A DNA stretch of 64,000 bases from Paenibacillus prosopidis (GCF_003337375.1 NZ_QPJD01000016.1:62001-126000); one strand, 5' to 3'. Numbered from the stretch's first letter, positions 1 to 8,896 are shown. A program made the numbers and translations. The notes: a model not told the origin generated them from the sequence alone.

Positions 1-1628
1 TCCCGCAATTTGTTTTCCGGTATGCCGCACCCGTTATCCTCTACCGTAATCACTACCCGATCCAATTCCACACGAGTATCGATGATGACATTGCCCCTTT
101 CTTCAACCTCCTCCAGCCCGTGTATCACAGCATTTTCTACTAGAGGTTGAATAATGAGCGGAGGAATCTCCACTCTCTTTGCCAAATGATCCAGATGGAG
201 CTTGTAGGTCAAACGTTCGTCATCGAAACGGAATTTCTGAAGTTCCAAATAGCAGCGCACAATATCAAGCTCTTCCTTGAGCGTGATCTTGCGGTCACCG
301 ATTTCAATGCTGCGCCTCATCAGTTTCCCCAAGAGATGCACGACATTGGAAATTTCTGTATCTCCCTTCACAAACGCTTTCATTCGGATGGACTCCAGCG
401 CATTGAACAGAAAGTGAGGGTTGATTTGACTCGCCATCATCTTCAGTTTGATGTCTCGCTGCCGAAGCTCCAGCAAGTTTTTCTGTATATGGGACTCTCT
501 CACTTCTTCCATCAAGCTCCGGATGCTGGCAAGCATATGGTTGAACTGTTTGGATAACGCGCCTATTTCATCGTTTCCATCCACATCCGACTTCACGTGC
601 AGATTACCCATGGATACTTTGTTCAACACTTTATTAAGCAGAAGCAGTCTGCGGGACAAAAAGGATGAGGTGAAGTAAATTAGAACGAATGCGATGGTCA
701 AACTGGCCGCAATGATAGTGAACCCCAGCCTGCTGACCCGATTTGCGTCGTTCACGATGCTGTCGATCGTAAAGACTGAAACGACTTTGAGCCCGTTCCG
801 ACTATATGGAGGAACCACCTCCTCCACCACAATCTTCGAGGGCTTCCCCTCATAATTAAACTCATAAGCGCCAGCCGGTTTATCGCTTAGATCCTTGGCG
901 AAATTCATGCTGTCGATATTCTGGCCGACCCATTGCGGCTGTTTGGCAGCGACAATTAAGCCCTTCGCATCAAAAATCATCGTATCGAACGGTTCCTCGC
1001 TTAAAATCCCATTAAGTTCATTCTGGTCCATATTGATGACCAGTACTCCGTAGGAACGATGCAGCGGAAAATCAATCCTGCGAATGAGGCTGAGATAAGG
1101 GCGATTTTCCTTCGTCTCGTCCGTGATGTAATGCCAACTGATGGATGAACTGGATCTATCCAACGCTTCCTGATACCAGTCCGAGTTCTTGACAGACTCA
1201 TCCGCGCTTAGAAAGTCCCAGTTGCTCATCTTCATCGGCAGATCTGTATAGAAGCGGATGTTATGAATTTCCTTATATAACTGCACGGAATCCCGGAAAT
1301 AGCGAAAATCCCAATATGCTGTAACCATGTCGAATTTGGTCTCATAGCGGGAATTGACCAATTTAGATAACCTGTCGTCGACTTGCATTTTATTCGAGAT
1401 TTCAATCGGCATCCGAAGATTGTCCGTTACATGCTTCTTGATTTTATCCACGTTGTTCATGGTTTGCTGTGTAGCTTGGTCTAGTACGTTCTGTCGGTAG
1501 GAAGCCGTCAATATAATGCCCACTAGTAAAACCGGGATGAACACCACTATCACGATGGAAATGATCATCTTGTTCTTTAACCGGATATTGTTCGTCTTCC
1601 TAACCACGGCGAGGAGCTTGCTTCCCAT
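1..1628 (-). CDS. YesM-type sensor histidine kinase, C-terminus cut by window edge
   Basis: Membrane sensor kinase that would phosphorylate a YesN-type AraC response regulator controlling sugar uptake. About 542 codons are visible. There is an N-terminal transmembrane helix (roughly residues 15-40), a long extracellular Cache-like sensor region, a second helix near residue 280, a HAMP segment, then the His_kinase motif NPHFLFNALES with the phospho-accepting His, the N box QPLVENAVIHG and a G1 box DNGCGIPE. The reading frame runs off the left edge inside the ATPase domain. The start ATG has an AGGAGA ribosome site about 6 bases upstream. Its partner regulator is probably just outside the window. 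The decayed transporter genes upstream may have been its original targets (inference). Confidence 0.93.
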   Translation of the reverse strand, partial: MGSKLLAVVRKTNNIRLKNKMIISIVIVVFIPVLLVGIILTASYRQNVLDQATQQTMNNVDKIKKHVTDNLRMPIEISNKMQVDDRLSKLVNSRYETKFDMVTAYWDFRYFRDSVQLYKEIHNIRFYTDLPMKMSNWDFLSADESVKNSDWYQEALDRSSSSISWHYITDETKENRPYLSLIRRIDFPLHRSYGVLVINMDQNELNGILSEEPFDTMIFDAKGLIVAAKQPQWVGQNIDSMNFAKDLSDKPAGAYEFNYEGKPSKIVVEEVVPPYSRNGLKVVSVFTIDSIVNDANRVSRLGFTIIAASLTIAFVLIYFTSSFLSRRLLLLNKVLNKVSMGNLHVKSDVDGNDEIGALSKQFNHMLASIRSLMEEVRESHIQKNLLELRQRDIKLKMMASQINPHFLFNALESIRMKAFVKGDTEISNVVHLLGKLMRRSIEIGDRKITLKEELDIVRCYLELQKFRFDDERLTYKLHLDHLAKRVEIPPLIIQPLVENAVIHGLEEVEERGNVIIDTRVELDRVVITVEDNGCGIPENKLR

Positions 1629-1813
1629 TTCAGGTCTCCTTTCGGATGCTTGAGTAAATCCTTGGCGGCGCTTACAACACAAATCTTAAGAATGAGACAA
1701 AACTATAATCCCTGTCAAAATTATACCGTAAAAATACTCTATTAAAAATAATATTTCAATTGCCAACGATTGGTCGTCCACGAGCATAACGGTCCGCAAG
1801 CCCGTAGTTTCTA

Positions 1814-1900
1814 GAATAACGATTTTTAGTATGTTTTTTAGTACGTTTTTGGTTGTATGATTAGAAATTGTACGCGCTTACAATAAAATTGTTACCGTTG
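1814..1900 (+). repeat. Promoter-like direct repeat, copy 1
   Basis: About 80 bases matching, with scattered mismatches, the stretch at 2668-2754 just upstream of the AraC gene. The shared core reads ACGATTTTTA, ATGTTTTTTAGTAC, TTTTTGGTT and ATGAT. This copy also carries TGTACGCGCTTACA at 1869-1882, one mismatch from the CcpA cre consensus. It now precedes only gene scraps, so it is probably an orphaned promoter. Confidence 0.7.
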
Positions 1901-1947
1901 CGATGACAGCCCCATCTTATTCGCTTCAAAAAAGAATTTCAAACCTC

Positions 1948-2149
1948 TCATGAGTAGCTGTCTTCGTCGAGCACGTCTTGCCATTTCGATTCATCGGCCT
2001 TCGTCATCATCAGTTCGGCGGTATTGAAGCCATCCCCTTCATTATAGCCATAAAATTGGCCCATAGCCTTCGCGTTTACTGACATAACGCCATCCCAGTC
2101 CGACCACAGCTAGAACCCATGCACAGGCTTGCCGGAATCACTCTTCGGA
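1948..2149 (-). pseudogene. C-terminal scrap of an unidentified protein with in-frame stop
   Basis: A reading frame of about 66 codons that ends in a proper stop but is broken by an in-frame TAG at 2110-2112. Reading through the TAG gives a protein-like tail containing LWSDWDGVMSVNAKAMG and QFYGYNEGDGFNT. I do not recognise the family. Its upstream end abuts the permease scrap in a different frame, so a deletion joined the two. Confidence 0.45.
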
Positions 2150-2335
2150 CTAAAACTCTGTCTGGGACAGCGGAATGCCGGGCCTGTAGTCGAAAAAGGC
2201 ATAAATCCAGCCATATAGCGGCAAATAGGAGAACAAAAAGACGAGTACCAGAAAAGGAAAAGCCATGAGGAATAATTTATACTTTTCCTTAAACTGAAGG
2301 CGCTCGATCCAGAATCTTTGACGCAGAAGTTTCCC
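2150..2335 (-). pseudogene. N-terminal scrap of LplB-like sugar ABC permease
   Basis: About 60 codons resemble the N-terminus of LplB-type oligosaccharide permeases: a basic stretch, then a transmembrane helix (FLMAFPFLVLVFLFSYLPLY), then GWIYAFFDYRPGIPLS. In intact family members this is followed by about 230 more residues and five more helices. Here the frame ends in TAG right after SQTEF and runs into an unrelated scrap. No start codon with a ribosome site is visible, so both ends are lost. It is a remnant of a sugar importer. Confidence 0.6.
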
Positions 2336-2340
2336 GATGT

Positions 2341-2538
2341 GATAAGCAGAAGAAAGCTGAAGTGGGCAAAGTCATCAAGGAATATTCCTGGAAATTGATG
2401 TTCGCGAAGAACGATAATGAGTTTGCCTGCTTAAAAGAGGCTATGGTATCGAAAGCCAAAGGCCTAGGCTATGACGATGTGATTAAGTTCCAGGTCGAGA
2501 ATTACGAAAAAACGGTTGGTGCGGCTTTGAAGAAGTAA
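2341..2538 (+). pseudogene. C-terminal scrap of sugar-binding lipoprotein
   Basis: About 65 codons ending in a stop. The text (VGKVIKEYSWKLMFAKNDNE, then AKGLGYDDVIKFQVENYEK) resembles the last helices of LplA/LipO-type extracellular solute-binding proteins common in Paenibacillus. The N-terminal 400 or so residues, including the signal peptide, are missing. It lies on the opposite strand to the permease scrap, so the original transport operon has been rearranged as well as deleted. Confidence 0.55.
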
Positions 2539-2667
2539 TGGACTAGGAAAGAGCTTTCGTGAAAATCAAATACCGTGAGCATAACTGGCTCACGTTTCAT
2601 CAGCCGCAGTCTGCAGAAACTAATCCTATGCATCCATTAGTACATGAAAATCTGAACCGGAAGTCTT

Positions 2668-2754
2668 AAATAACGATTTTTAATATGTTTTTTAGTACAT
2701 TTTTGGTTATATGATCAGCAATTTCACACGGTTAAAATAAAAATGATACCGCAT
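2668..2754 (+). repeat. Promoter-like direct repeat, copy 2
   Basis: Second copy of the repeat at 1814-1900. It ends about 30 bases before the AraC start and contains a TTCACA...TAAAAT pair that could be promoter elements. The copy next to an intact gene is probably the functional one. Confidence 0.65.
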
Positions 2755-2785
2755 ACAACTATCACAGAAAAAGGGGTGTTGTTTG

Positions 2786-3718
2786 ATGTCAAACGGGCGA
2801 GGAAGTACTATGAAATCGAAATGCATAAATAAGTTGCCGTCAATTAAAGGCGATATCGTGGATAACGTTTATTTGAAATGGTTTACTAATGACGAGCAAT
2901 TTCCGTTTTATATTCAATATGGCGGGCACAAAGAGGATACGCCTCTTCATAAGCATGATGACTTCACCGAACTCGTGATTGTATTGAACGGGAACGCTAC
3001 GCATATCGTCAATTCTGAAACTTATTTCATTAAGAAGGGAAACGTATTTGTCATTAACGGTCCTACCTACCATGCTTACCAAAATCCCCATGAATTTAAA
3101 ATTTGCAATATTATGTTCCGGTCTGAAATAATTCGGAGCGCCGGTCCGGATTTATGCACCTCCAACGGCTTTCAGGCACTTTTTGTTTTGGAGCCGTTTT
3201 ATCGCAATATTCATTCTTTTCAAAGCGGGCTTTGTTTATCGATTCCAAGCATGGAACACGTCGCATCGATTATCTTCGACATGATCAACGAATATAACAA
3301 CAAGCATCAGGGTTATCAGACGATGCTCATTTCCAAGTTTATGGAGCTTGTCGTCTATTTGTCCAGACAGTATGACAATCAGGAGAATGGAACGGACAGC
3401 AATCTGATGCATTTGGCGAATGCGATCTCCTATATTGAAGATCATTATCTTGAGCCTATTACTTTGGAGGATATCGCGGCCAGATCCAATATTTCGGTTC
3501 GGACTCTGAATCGGATTTTTCAATCTTATTATCAAACGACTCCTATTTCATACCTGCAGCGACTTCGTTTGGAGCGCGCGCGTATGCTGCTCAGGCAAAG
3601 CGGACACCCCATCACAAAAATCTCATACGATTGCGGATTTAACGATAGCAATTATTTCACTCGTCAGTTTTCCAAGACCTACGGACTATCCCCCAAGGCC
3701 TTTAGACTGAATCAGTGA
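2786..3718 (+). CDS. AraC-family transcriptional regulator with cupin sensor domain
   Basis: DNA-binding regulator, probably of sugar-use genes. An N-terminal cupin-like ligand domain (about residues 20-160; PLHKHDDFTELVIVLNG is the typical entry) is followed by a C-terminal double helix-turn-helix. The second helix-turn-helix carries the family signature ISYDCGFNDSNYFTRQFSK and ends GLSPKAFR. Length (310 aa) is normal. ATG at 2786 follows an AAGGGGTG ribosome site; a TTG three bases earlier is an alternative. It stands alone, is preceded by a duplicated promoter-like segment and is followed by a hairpin. Its targets are unknown and may have been the decayed transporter genes to its left. Confidence 0.9.
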   Translation: MSNGRGSTMKSKCINKLPSIKGDIVDNVYLKWFTNDEQFPFYIQYGGHKEDTPLHKHDDFTELVIVLNGNATHIVNSETYFIKKGNVFVINGPTYHAYQNPHEFKICNIMFRSEIIRSAGPDLCTSNGFQALFVLEPFYRNIHSFQSGLCLSIPSMEHVASIIFDMINEYNNKHQGYQTMLISKFMELVVYLSRQYDNQENGTDSNLMHLANAISYIEDHYLEPITLEDIAARSNISVRTLNRIFQSYYQTTPISYLQRLRLERARMLLRQSGHPITKISYDCGFNDSNYFTRQFSKTYGLSPKAFRLNQ

Positions 3719-3751
3719 TTTTTATATTAGGTTTATGTTACAAAAATACAA

Positions 3752-3796
3752 GGCGCCCCGGTATATGTTGTCAATAAAAACATATACCGGGGCGCC
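3752..3796. terminator. Perfect 18-base-pair hairpin after AraC gene
   Basis: Arms at 3752-3769 and 3779-3796 pair perfectly (GGCGCCCCGGTATATGTT) around a 9-base loop. There is no strong T-run on either side, so termination is plausible but not certain. Confidence 0.6.
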
Positions 3797-3824
3797 CATT
3801 TAGAGCCCAACGGGAATATTTAGT

Positions 3825-4375
3825 TTAAGACACAGGAATATAAATATCGACCTCACAATACCATTCTGTTGCAATATCTTCCTTTATTAATTCAAAGTAG
3901 AAGGGCTCTGATTGTGTAAAAACGCTCCCCCTACCGCTCCCAATACACGTCCAAATCTGGCCCAAGTGCTTAATCGTCAAGTGCCGGGGGTGAAAATCGC
4001 CGATGTATGTGTATACCAGATATTTATGCCGTGGTATCATATCTGCCGTCAGGTCAGGTGGCAATCTTCCTACCCGATTGGCCGTAAACTGCTCCTAATT
4101 CTCCTTAAGATTCATCGGATAAAGTTTGCTGGCAAGCAGCAGCACTTTTTTGTATCGGATAACCGGTCTGAATAGAAGTCCGTTTTGTACAGCCGTGATC
4201 GTTGACAATTCGAAACGTTCGGTTAATGGGACATCGACTGGTCTTCTCAGAAATTCCCCCGAGGTCAATCCAAGATATTTTTTTAATGCGCGTATATACG
4301 ATTGCTCATGTTCGAAACCATACATCACGCCGACCTCTAAGACGGTATATCGCTATGACTACTACCCTTTTAACC
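3825..4375 (-). pseudogene. Broken AraC regulator with GyrI-like domain
   Basis: Two frames make up one gene. The upstream part holds the end of an AraC helix-turn-helix (GFEHEQSYIRALKKYLGLT) and a linker. The downstream part resembles a GyrI-like small-molecule-binding domain (PRHKYLVYTYIGDF, then ATEWYCEVDIYIPVS) and ends at a normal stop. The frames are joined by a frameshift between 4064 and 4095. The first helix-turn-helix and the start are gone: near 4375 the sequence switches to an unrelated gene scrap on the other strand. An intact family member would be about 280-300 aa. Confidence 0.65.
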
Positions 4376-4391
4376 TCATCTGGTCCCCCCA

Positions 4392-4862
4392 TGCAAGGAA
4401 TTGTATGTCGTAGATTGGGAGTTATGCGGGATAGGCGACATCTTTTTCGATCTCGCAGCGATACCATTCTCAAATCGATTTACCGTACAGCAAGAGAAAG
4501 ATTGGTTGCAATCGTACTTCGGCTACTATGAAGAGGAGCAAAATGCGATCTTACAAGATATGAAGTATATGAATATGTTACGGGAATGCTCCTGGGGGCT
4601 GCTCCATAGTGGACTTGCTAAGAAGCAGGTAAATAATAGCCCTGATTATTATAAGCACGCTAAGCATGTGATCGAGAGACTGCAGCAAGGGTTTAATCAG
4701 TTTTGGAGCTCCCCTTACAGTAAGTTCCTTCTATTAGGAACTTACTGTAAGGGGCTGCGGGTGGCCGAATCAAAACCCAACACCTGCATCATGACTGCCC
4801 CGAACAGGTTTTCCGGTTACACTATGTTTGCATCAAACCTAATCAAGTACACCCATAACTAG
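4392..4862 (+). pseudogene. C-terminal scrap of aminoglycoside/choline phosphotransferase-family kinase
   Basis: The frame opens with LYVVDWELCGIGDIFFDLA, the magnesium-binding D-x-E and following segment of APH/choline kinase-like enzymes. It continues for about 100 residues of typical C-terminal helices to about 4710. The N-lobe and catalytic loop are absent and there is no ribosome site, so no kinase can be made. The last part of the frame reads through a perfect hairpin and is probably not original coding sequence. The left end abuts the broken AraC gene, marking a deletion junction near 4380-4392. Confidence 0.6.
4711..4754. terminator. Perfect 18-base-pair inverted repeat
   Basis: CCCCTTACAGTAAGTTCC at 4711-4728 pairs perfectly with 4737-4754 around an 8-base loop. 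No T-run follows. It could be the original terminator of the broken kinase or a small palindromic repeat. Confidence 0.5.
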
Positions 4863-4896
4863 GGGTGCTTGATTTATTGGTGAATGGTTATTCAAC

Positions 4897-7812
4897 TTAA
4901 TCGTTTATCATTCGGAACCAACCGAGAGACACTGGCCCATCCAAGACTAGGTATACGTCGTGACGACCTGAGGCGCCTGTCAGACCACAAGTGAGGCTCC
5001 GCCAGTCCTGTTCTCCGCCAGCCGGGATCTTGCACATACCTGCAATTGGACCGTCCGGTCCATCCAACCGAATTTCAACCACTGCATCCTCAGTGGCAGC
5101 AGCCCGCAGCTCGACCGCGGAGATCCCTGCACCGAGCTCTGCGTCATGGAATGCAAGCCAGCCCCTATCGCCATGTACGGCTGCGGCGCTCCCGCCTTCG
5201 ATACATTCACCGAGATGAATGCCTTGATACGCATCGTAGTTTGCGGCCCGAGTCACCCTCGTAAGGTCACGCGGCGGAATCGTCTCCCCGGCGACTGTAA
5301 GGCGGCCTTCAAGCCGCAAATCGGCGGAGGAAGCGCCGAGCATCACCGTGTACGTTCCGCTTTCCAAGCAGAATCGGTCGCGTGTTACGTCCCAGATGGC
5401 CAGCGATTCGAGCTGCAGTTGGAACGTCACCTCCGCAGACTCTCCCGGAGCCAGAGCGATACGTTTGAAGTCCGCCAGCTGAAGGCGCGGGCGCTTGACC
5501 CGGGATTTGTCTGCACGAACATAAAGCTGCACGACCTCTTCACCCTCACAGTCGCTTATGTTCGTCACACGGCAGGAAACCTGGGCTGCCGTATCTGTCC
5601 CGGCCACAACGCGGTTCGGCGACAATTGCAAGGCTTCGTAACGGAATTCGCTGTACGAAAGGCCGTGTCCAAACGGATATAGCGCTTCGCCTTCAAAATA
5701 TTGATACGTTCGGCCGCCACGGATGATGTCGTAGTCCATGAATGGCGGAAGCTGATCGACGGACTTGTACCAGGTCATGTTCACTCGGCCTGCGGGATTG
5801 ACATCGCCGAACAGAACATCCGCAACAGCACGGCCGAGCTCCTGACCCGCATGGGACGTGTAGATAATCGCCTTCGCCTTCTCCTGTAAAGCGTTCAAGG
5901 CGAACGGGTAGCTGCCGACGACCACTACAATCGTGTTTGGGTTCTCTTCAATTACCGCAAGCGCCAGCTTTTCCTGCGATTCCGCCAGCGTGATGTCGGG
6001 CCGGTCCATCGTCTCTTTGCCGTTAATCAATGGATGATTGCCGACAAACACGATCGCCGCATCGGCGCCGCGGGCCGATTCGACAGCCTCGTCCACGCCG
6101 CTCGACACGCGTTCAAACTCGAACGTGTCGGCATGCGTTCCAACAACCGAACCGCCTACCTCCACAGCGCCTCCGACGTTAATATCGTTCGCGGTTTCAG
6201 CCGCCAGACCGTCTCCGACAAGCAGTACACCTGTCTCATCATCAACCGTTATAGGCGTTCCGTTCCAGGTCGAGGCGGTAACTAGCGAACTAACCTGATC
6301 CACTGGTTGTATCTGGAACACTTCTTTCGTAAACCACTCCCAAATCTGCTGAGCCGACGCTTGCAGGTTCTTGTCGTCCGTTGTCACATAGAGGTTATTG
6401 CGCAACGAAATTAATGTATGGCTACCACAACCCCAGTCCGAAATCTCGAAAATGTCGCCTTCTTCCGGCCTCTCCGCGCGAGCGACGAGAGGGGCCTTTG
6501 ATTCGTCGCTGAGCCGGACATACCGCCCGCTACGAACAGCCTTAATGCGCACGCGATCAGTGCCGGCGGAGTATAACGTTTCGGCGCCTTTCCCTTCCGC
6601 CGCCAGCCTCTCGCGGATTCCCTGCAGCGGGGTAACCGCATAAGGCAATGTGCCGCTGTACCAATCGCGATAAACGACATCGGCAAGCGGGCCGATGACG
6701 GCAACCTTGCTTAGCTTGGCAGCCTGCAGCGGCAGCGTCTGCCCATCGTTCTTGAGCAGTACGACAGCTTTCTGCACCGCCTCCCTCGCGAGCTCCGCGT
6801 GCTCTGGGTGGAGGATCGCCGATTCGTCGATCACAGCATACGGATTCCGCTCAGGCGGGTCGAACTCCCCAAGCCGGAAACGGACGCGAAATGTGTTCCG
6901 AAGCGCGGTATCCAGATCATTTTCTGTCAATAGCCCGCCCTTTAACGCCTCGCGGATCGCTTCCGTCACTACTGCTGCTTCGTCCGTAATACTGTCGATT
7001 CCGCCGTCCCGAATCGAACGGGCCACCGCTTCCTTCAGCGTCTCTACATAATGATGATCCCGCACCGTACCCGTTACGTCGAAAGCATCGCTAACGACAA
7101 AGCCGTTCATTCCCCATTCGCGTTTAACGATGTCGATAACGAGCTGGCTGAGGTTCGCCGGCACTCCGTTAATCGCATTGTATGCCGTCATCATCGACAA
7201 GGCTCCGCCTTCTTTGAACGGGATCTCGAACGCCTTCAAGTAATACTCGCGCAGGTTGCGCGGATCGAGGCTGACAGATGAGTCTCCTCTTCCTGCCTCA
7301 TTATTGTTACCGATAAAATGCTTTAGCGTGGCAACGGCCTTCAAGTAAAAAGGATGATCCCCCTGAATGCCTTGCGTGAGCGCGGCGGTAAGTTTGCCGG
7401 CCAAAACCGGATCCTCGCCATATGCTTCTTCCGTCCGGCCCCACCGAGGGTCTCGCTCCATGTCGACCGTCGGCGCCCATAGCGTCAAGCCGTTAAGATT
7501 CGGATTCCGCTTGTAAAAGCCGCGAGCTTCGTCCCCTATTGCGCCGCCGATTCTCTTAAGCAACTCGCTATCCCAGGTACAAGCGAGACCGATCGGCTGA
7601 GGATAACTCGTCGCCTCCCCGAGCCAAGCCATACCGTGTGCCGCCTCCGTGCCATGCTTGTACGCCTGCACACCCAGACGCTCTATAGCAATCTGGTACT
7701 GTGGCATAAGCCCGATTTTCTCATCCAGTGTCAATTGGGCGATCAGGTCGTTCACACGGTCCTCGAGAGGCAAATTGGGATTCCAATAAAGATAGGTTTT
7801 TTCGTTTGTCAT
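4897..7812 (-). CDS. GH3 beta-glucosidase/beta-xylosidase with fascin-like insert and CBM6-like tail
   Basis: Hydrolyses beta-linked glucosyl or xylosyl residues from oligosaccharides. No signal peptide is seen, so it is probably cytoplasmic. Order: GH3 N-terminal barrel (about 15-330) with nucleophile Asp242 in VVSDAFDV; the first half of the GH3 C-terminal domain from about 345; an inserted fascin-like beta-trefoil (about 415-505, VRIKAVRSGRYVRL...NNLYVTTDD); the rest of the GH3 domain to about 720; a fibronectin-III-like domain (about 725-830); and a C-terminal CBM6-like module (about 850-971). Length 971 aa is long for GH3 because of the two extra modules. The ribosome site GAGGAGCG precedes the ATG. 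Monocistronic. Xylosidase and glucosidase activities cannot be told apart by eye. Confidence 0.9.
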   Translation of the reverse strand: MTNEKTYLYWNPNLPLEDRVNDLIAQLTLDEKIGLMPQYQIAIERLGVQAYKHGTEAAHGMAWLGEATSYPQPIGLACTWDSELLKRIGGAIGDEARGFYKRNPNLNGLTLWAPTVDMERDPRWGRTEEAYGEDPVLAGKLTAALTQGIQGDHPFYLKAVATLKHFIGNNNEAGRGDSSVSLDPRNLREYYLKAFEIPFKEGGALSMMTAYNAINGVPANLSQLVIDIVKREWGMNGFVVSDAFDVTGTVRDHHYVETLKEAVARSIRDGGIDSITDEAAVVTEAIREALKGGLLTENDLDTALRNTFRVRFRLGEFDPPERNPYAVIDESAILHPEHAELAREAVQKAVVLLKNDGQTLPLQAAKLSKVAVIGPLADVVYRDWYSGTLPYAVTPLQGIRERLAAEGKGAETLYSAGTDRVRIKAVRSGRYVRLSDESKAPLVARAERPEEGDIFEISDWGCGSHTLISLRNNLYVTTDDKNLQASAQQIWEWFTKEVFQIQPVDQVSSLVTASTWNGTPITVDDETGVLLVGDGLAAETANDINVGGAVEVGGSVVGTHADTFEFERVSSGVDEAVESARGADAAIVFVGNHPLINGKETMDRPDITLAESQEKLALAVIEENPNTIVVVVGSYPFALNALQEKAKAIIYTSHAGQELGRAVADVLFGDVNPAGRVNMTWYKSVDQLPPFMDYDIIRGGRTYQYFEGEALYPFGHGLSYSEFRYEALQLSPNRVVAGTDTAAQVSCRVTNISDCEGEEVVQLYVRADKSRVKRPRLQLADFKRIALAPGESAEVTFQLQLESLAIWDVTRDRFCLESGTYTVMLGASSADLRLEGRLTVAGETIPPRDLTRVTRAANYDAYQGIHLGECIEGGSAAAVHGDRGWLAFHDAELGAGISAVELRAAATEDAVVEIRLDGPDGPIAGMCKIPAGGEQDWRSLTCGLTGASGRHDVYLVLDGPVSLGWFRMIND

Positions 7813-7877
7813 TTTCTCACGCTCCTCAGACTTACTATAAATTACACTTATACCTCTGCGACCTGCTCGGATACTTG

Positions 7878-7988
7878 CTACCCGATCCAGTCAAATTGTG
7901 CAGGTGATGCGGAGCGGACGCCGTTCCCTTTCGCATACATGGAAATAAAACCCTCGTAGTCCCGCCCGCCATTTCCGTGGCCATCCTG
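7878..7988 (-). pseudogene. C-terminal scrap of a glycosidase-like beta-sandwich
   Basis: About 36 codons ending in TAG. The text GRDYEGFISMYAKGNGVRS, then PAQFDW resembles the end of GH43-associated or DUF1349-like beta-sandwich domains, which finish with a YA-x-GNG...FDWF pattern. An in-frame stop closes the frame a few codons upstream. It lies just upstream of the GH3 gene on the same strand, as if a second glycosidase once preceded it. Confidence 0.4.
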
Positions 7989-8197
7989 CGTCTACAAACT
8001 AGTTCAATTCGCTTGTTGGACTTATAAGCCGGATACTGGCCGCTGCTTGTCGGCATTTGCCCGATTTTTCTTTGAATAACTAACGTGCTCCAAAGGTGTG
8101 ACTGACAATCCCTATTACTCCTCTGCTGTACGCATTCATCTAACATTCTAGTTCAAGAATAACAAACATACCTCGATTTTTTGGTCATAAAATAGCA

Positions 8198-8437
8198 TAA
8201 TAAGGACACCTTATTACGCGAAACCTATTAAACGAGTATCGTTAATAGGTTTCGTCTCTCGTTGCTTAACAACTTGCCTTTAGCGAACTGTATAACATGT
8301 GCAAGAAGTCGAGCTAAACGTCCTTCGTAATTCTTGGGATAGGTTAATCTATCCCAAACGAAAGCGGATATTTGAAATTTTAAAAGAGCTGCATGCAGTA
8401 CCATTTAAGACGAGGAAAACCTCCGCGGAGTTTCCTC
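8198..8437. repeat. Cluster of four strong inverted repeats in non-coding DNA
   Basis: Hairpins at 8198-8216 (TAATAAGG arms), 8219-8254 (13-base arms starting CGAAACCTATTAA), 8334-8357 (TTGGGATAG arms) and 8412-8437 (GAGGAAA arms around the palindrome CTCCGCGGAG). None has a clear T-run on both sides. Outside these hairpins I see nothing recognisable between 7990 and 8590. Confidence 0.6.
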
Positions 8438-8594
8438 TGTGAAGTTTTTTCATAATTCACAATCGCCGTATTTTATTCTTATTGATCCATCTGAAATCAG
8501 TTGTAATTCATTAACACAAATCGATCCTGAATATGGATAAAGATTTTTATTAAGTGTTCCGGGTCAATCATCGAATAGTTAAAAAAGCTCCAAT

Positions 8595-8831
8595 TCACGT
8601 CCGTCTTGAGAAGTAAATCGGATAATGGTCATCAAAAAATGCCTCTGAGTTGTTCAAATCAATGATGAGCAGATTATTACATTTCTCGAGTATGAGAATG
8701 CCGCTAGTACGTAAAGTCTTCCCTCTTACCCAATCCGCTTCTAGCTTATCTTTATTTTCATTTAATCGCAAAAAATGCTCCTCTCGAAAAAACCTGTCAC
8801 GCACTATTTGTAACTGGTGATTAGTATTCAA
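8595..8831 (-). CDS. Small hypothetical protein
   Basis: A 78-codon frame opening with TTG. The product is mixed charged/hydrophobic with a central hydrophobic strand pair (GILILEKCNNLLIIDLN). I do not recognise it. There is no signal peptide or membrane helix, and the ribosome site is poor. It sits between a hairpin cluster and the truncated sigK copy, in a region full of gene scraps, so it may itself be a fragment. Confidence 0.35.
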   Translation of the reverse strand: MNTNHQLQIVRDRFFREEHFLRLNENKDKLEADWVRGKTLRTSGILILEKCNNLLIIDLNNSEAFFDDHYPIYFSRRT

Positions 8832-8868
8832 ATCATATTGTACCCCACGATTTCAAATGCAAAATAGC

Positions 8869-8896
8869 ACCTTACCGTCAGCTTGCTCAGTAAGGT
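8869..8896 (-). terminator. Probable terminator after truncated sigK copy
   Basis: ACCTTAC/GTAAGGT arms. On the minus strand the hairpin is followed by GCTATTTTG. It differs from the terminator behind the intact sigK. Confidence 0.5.

Noticed and set aside
5146..5682. 178-codon frame on the plus strand inside the GH3 gene
   Set aside because: It is antisense to the conserved GH3 C-terminal region and has no ribosome site or family features; high-GC shadow.
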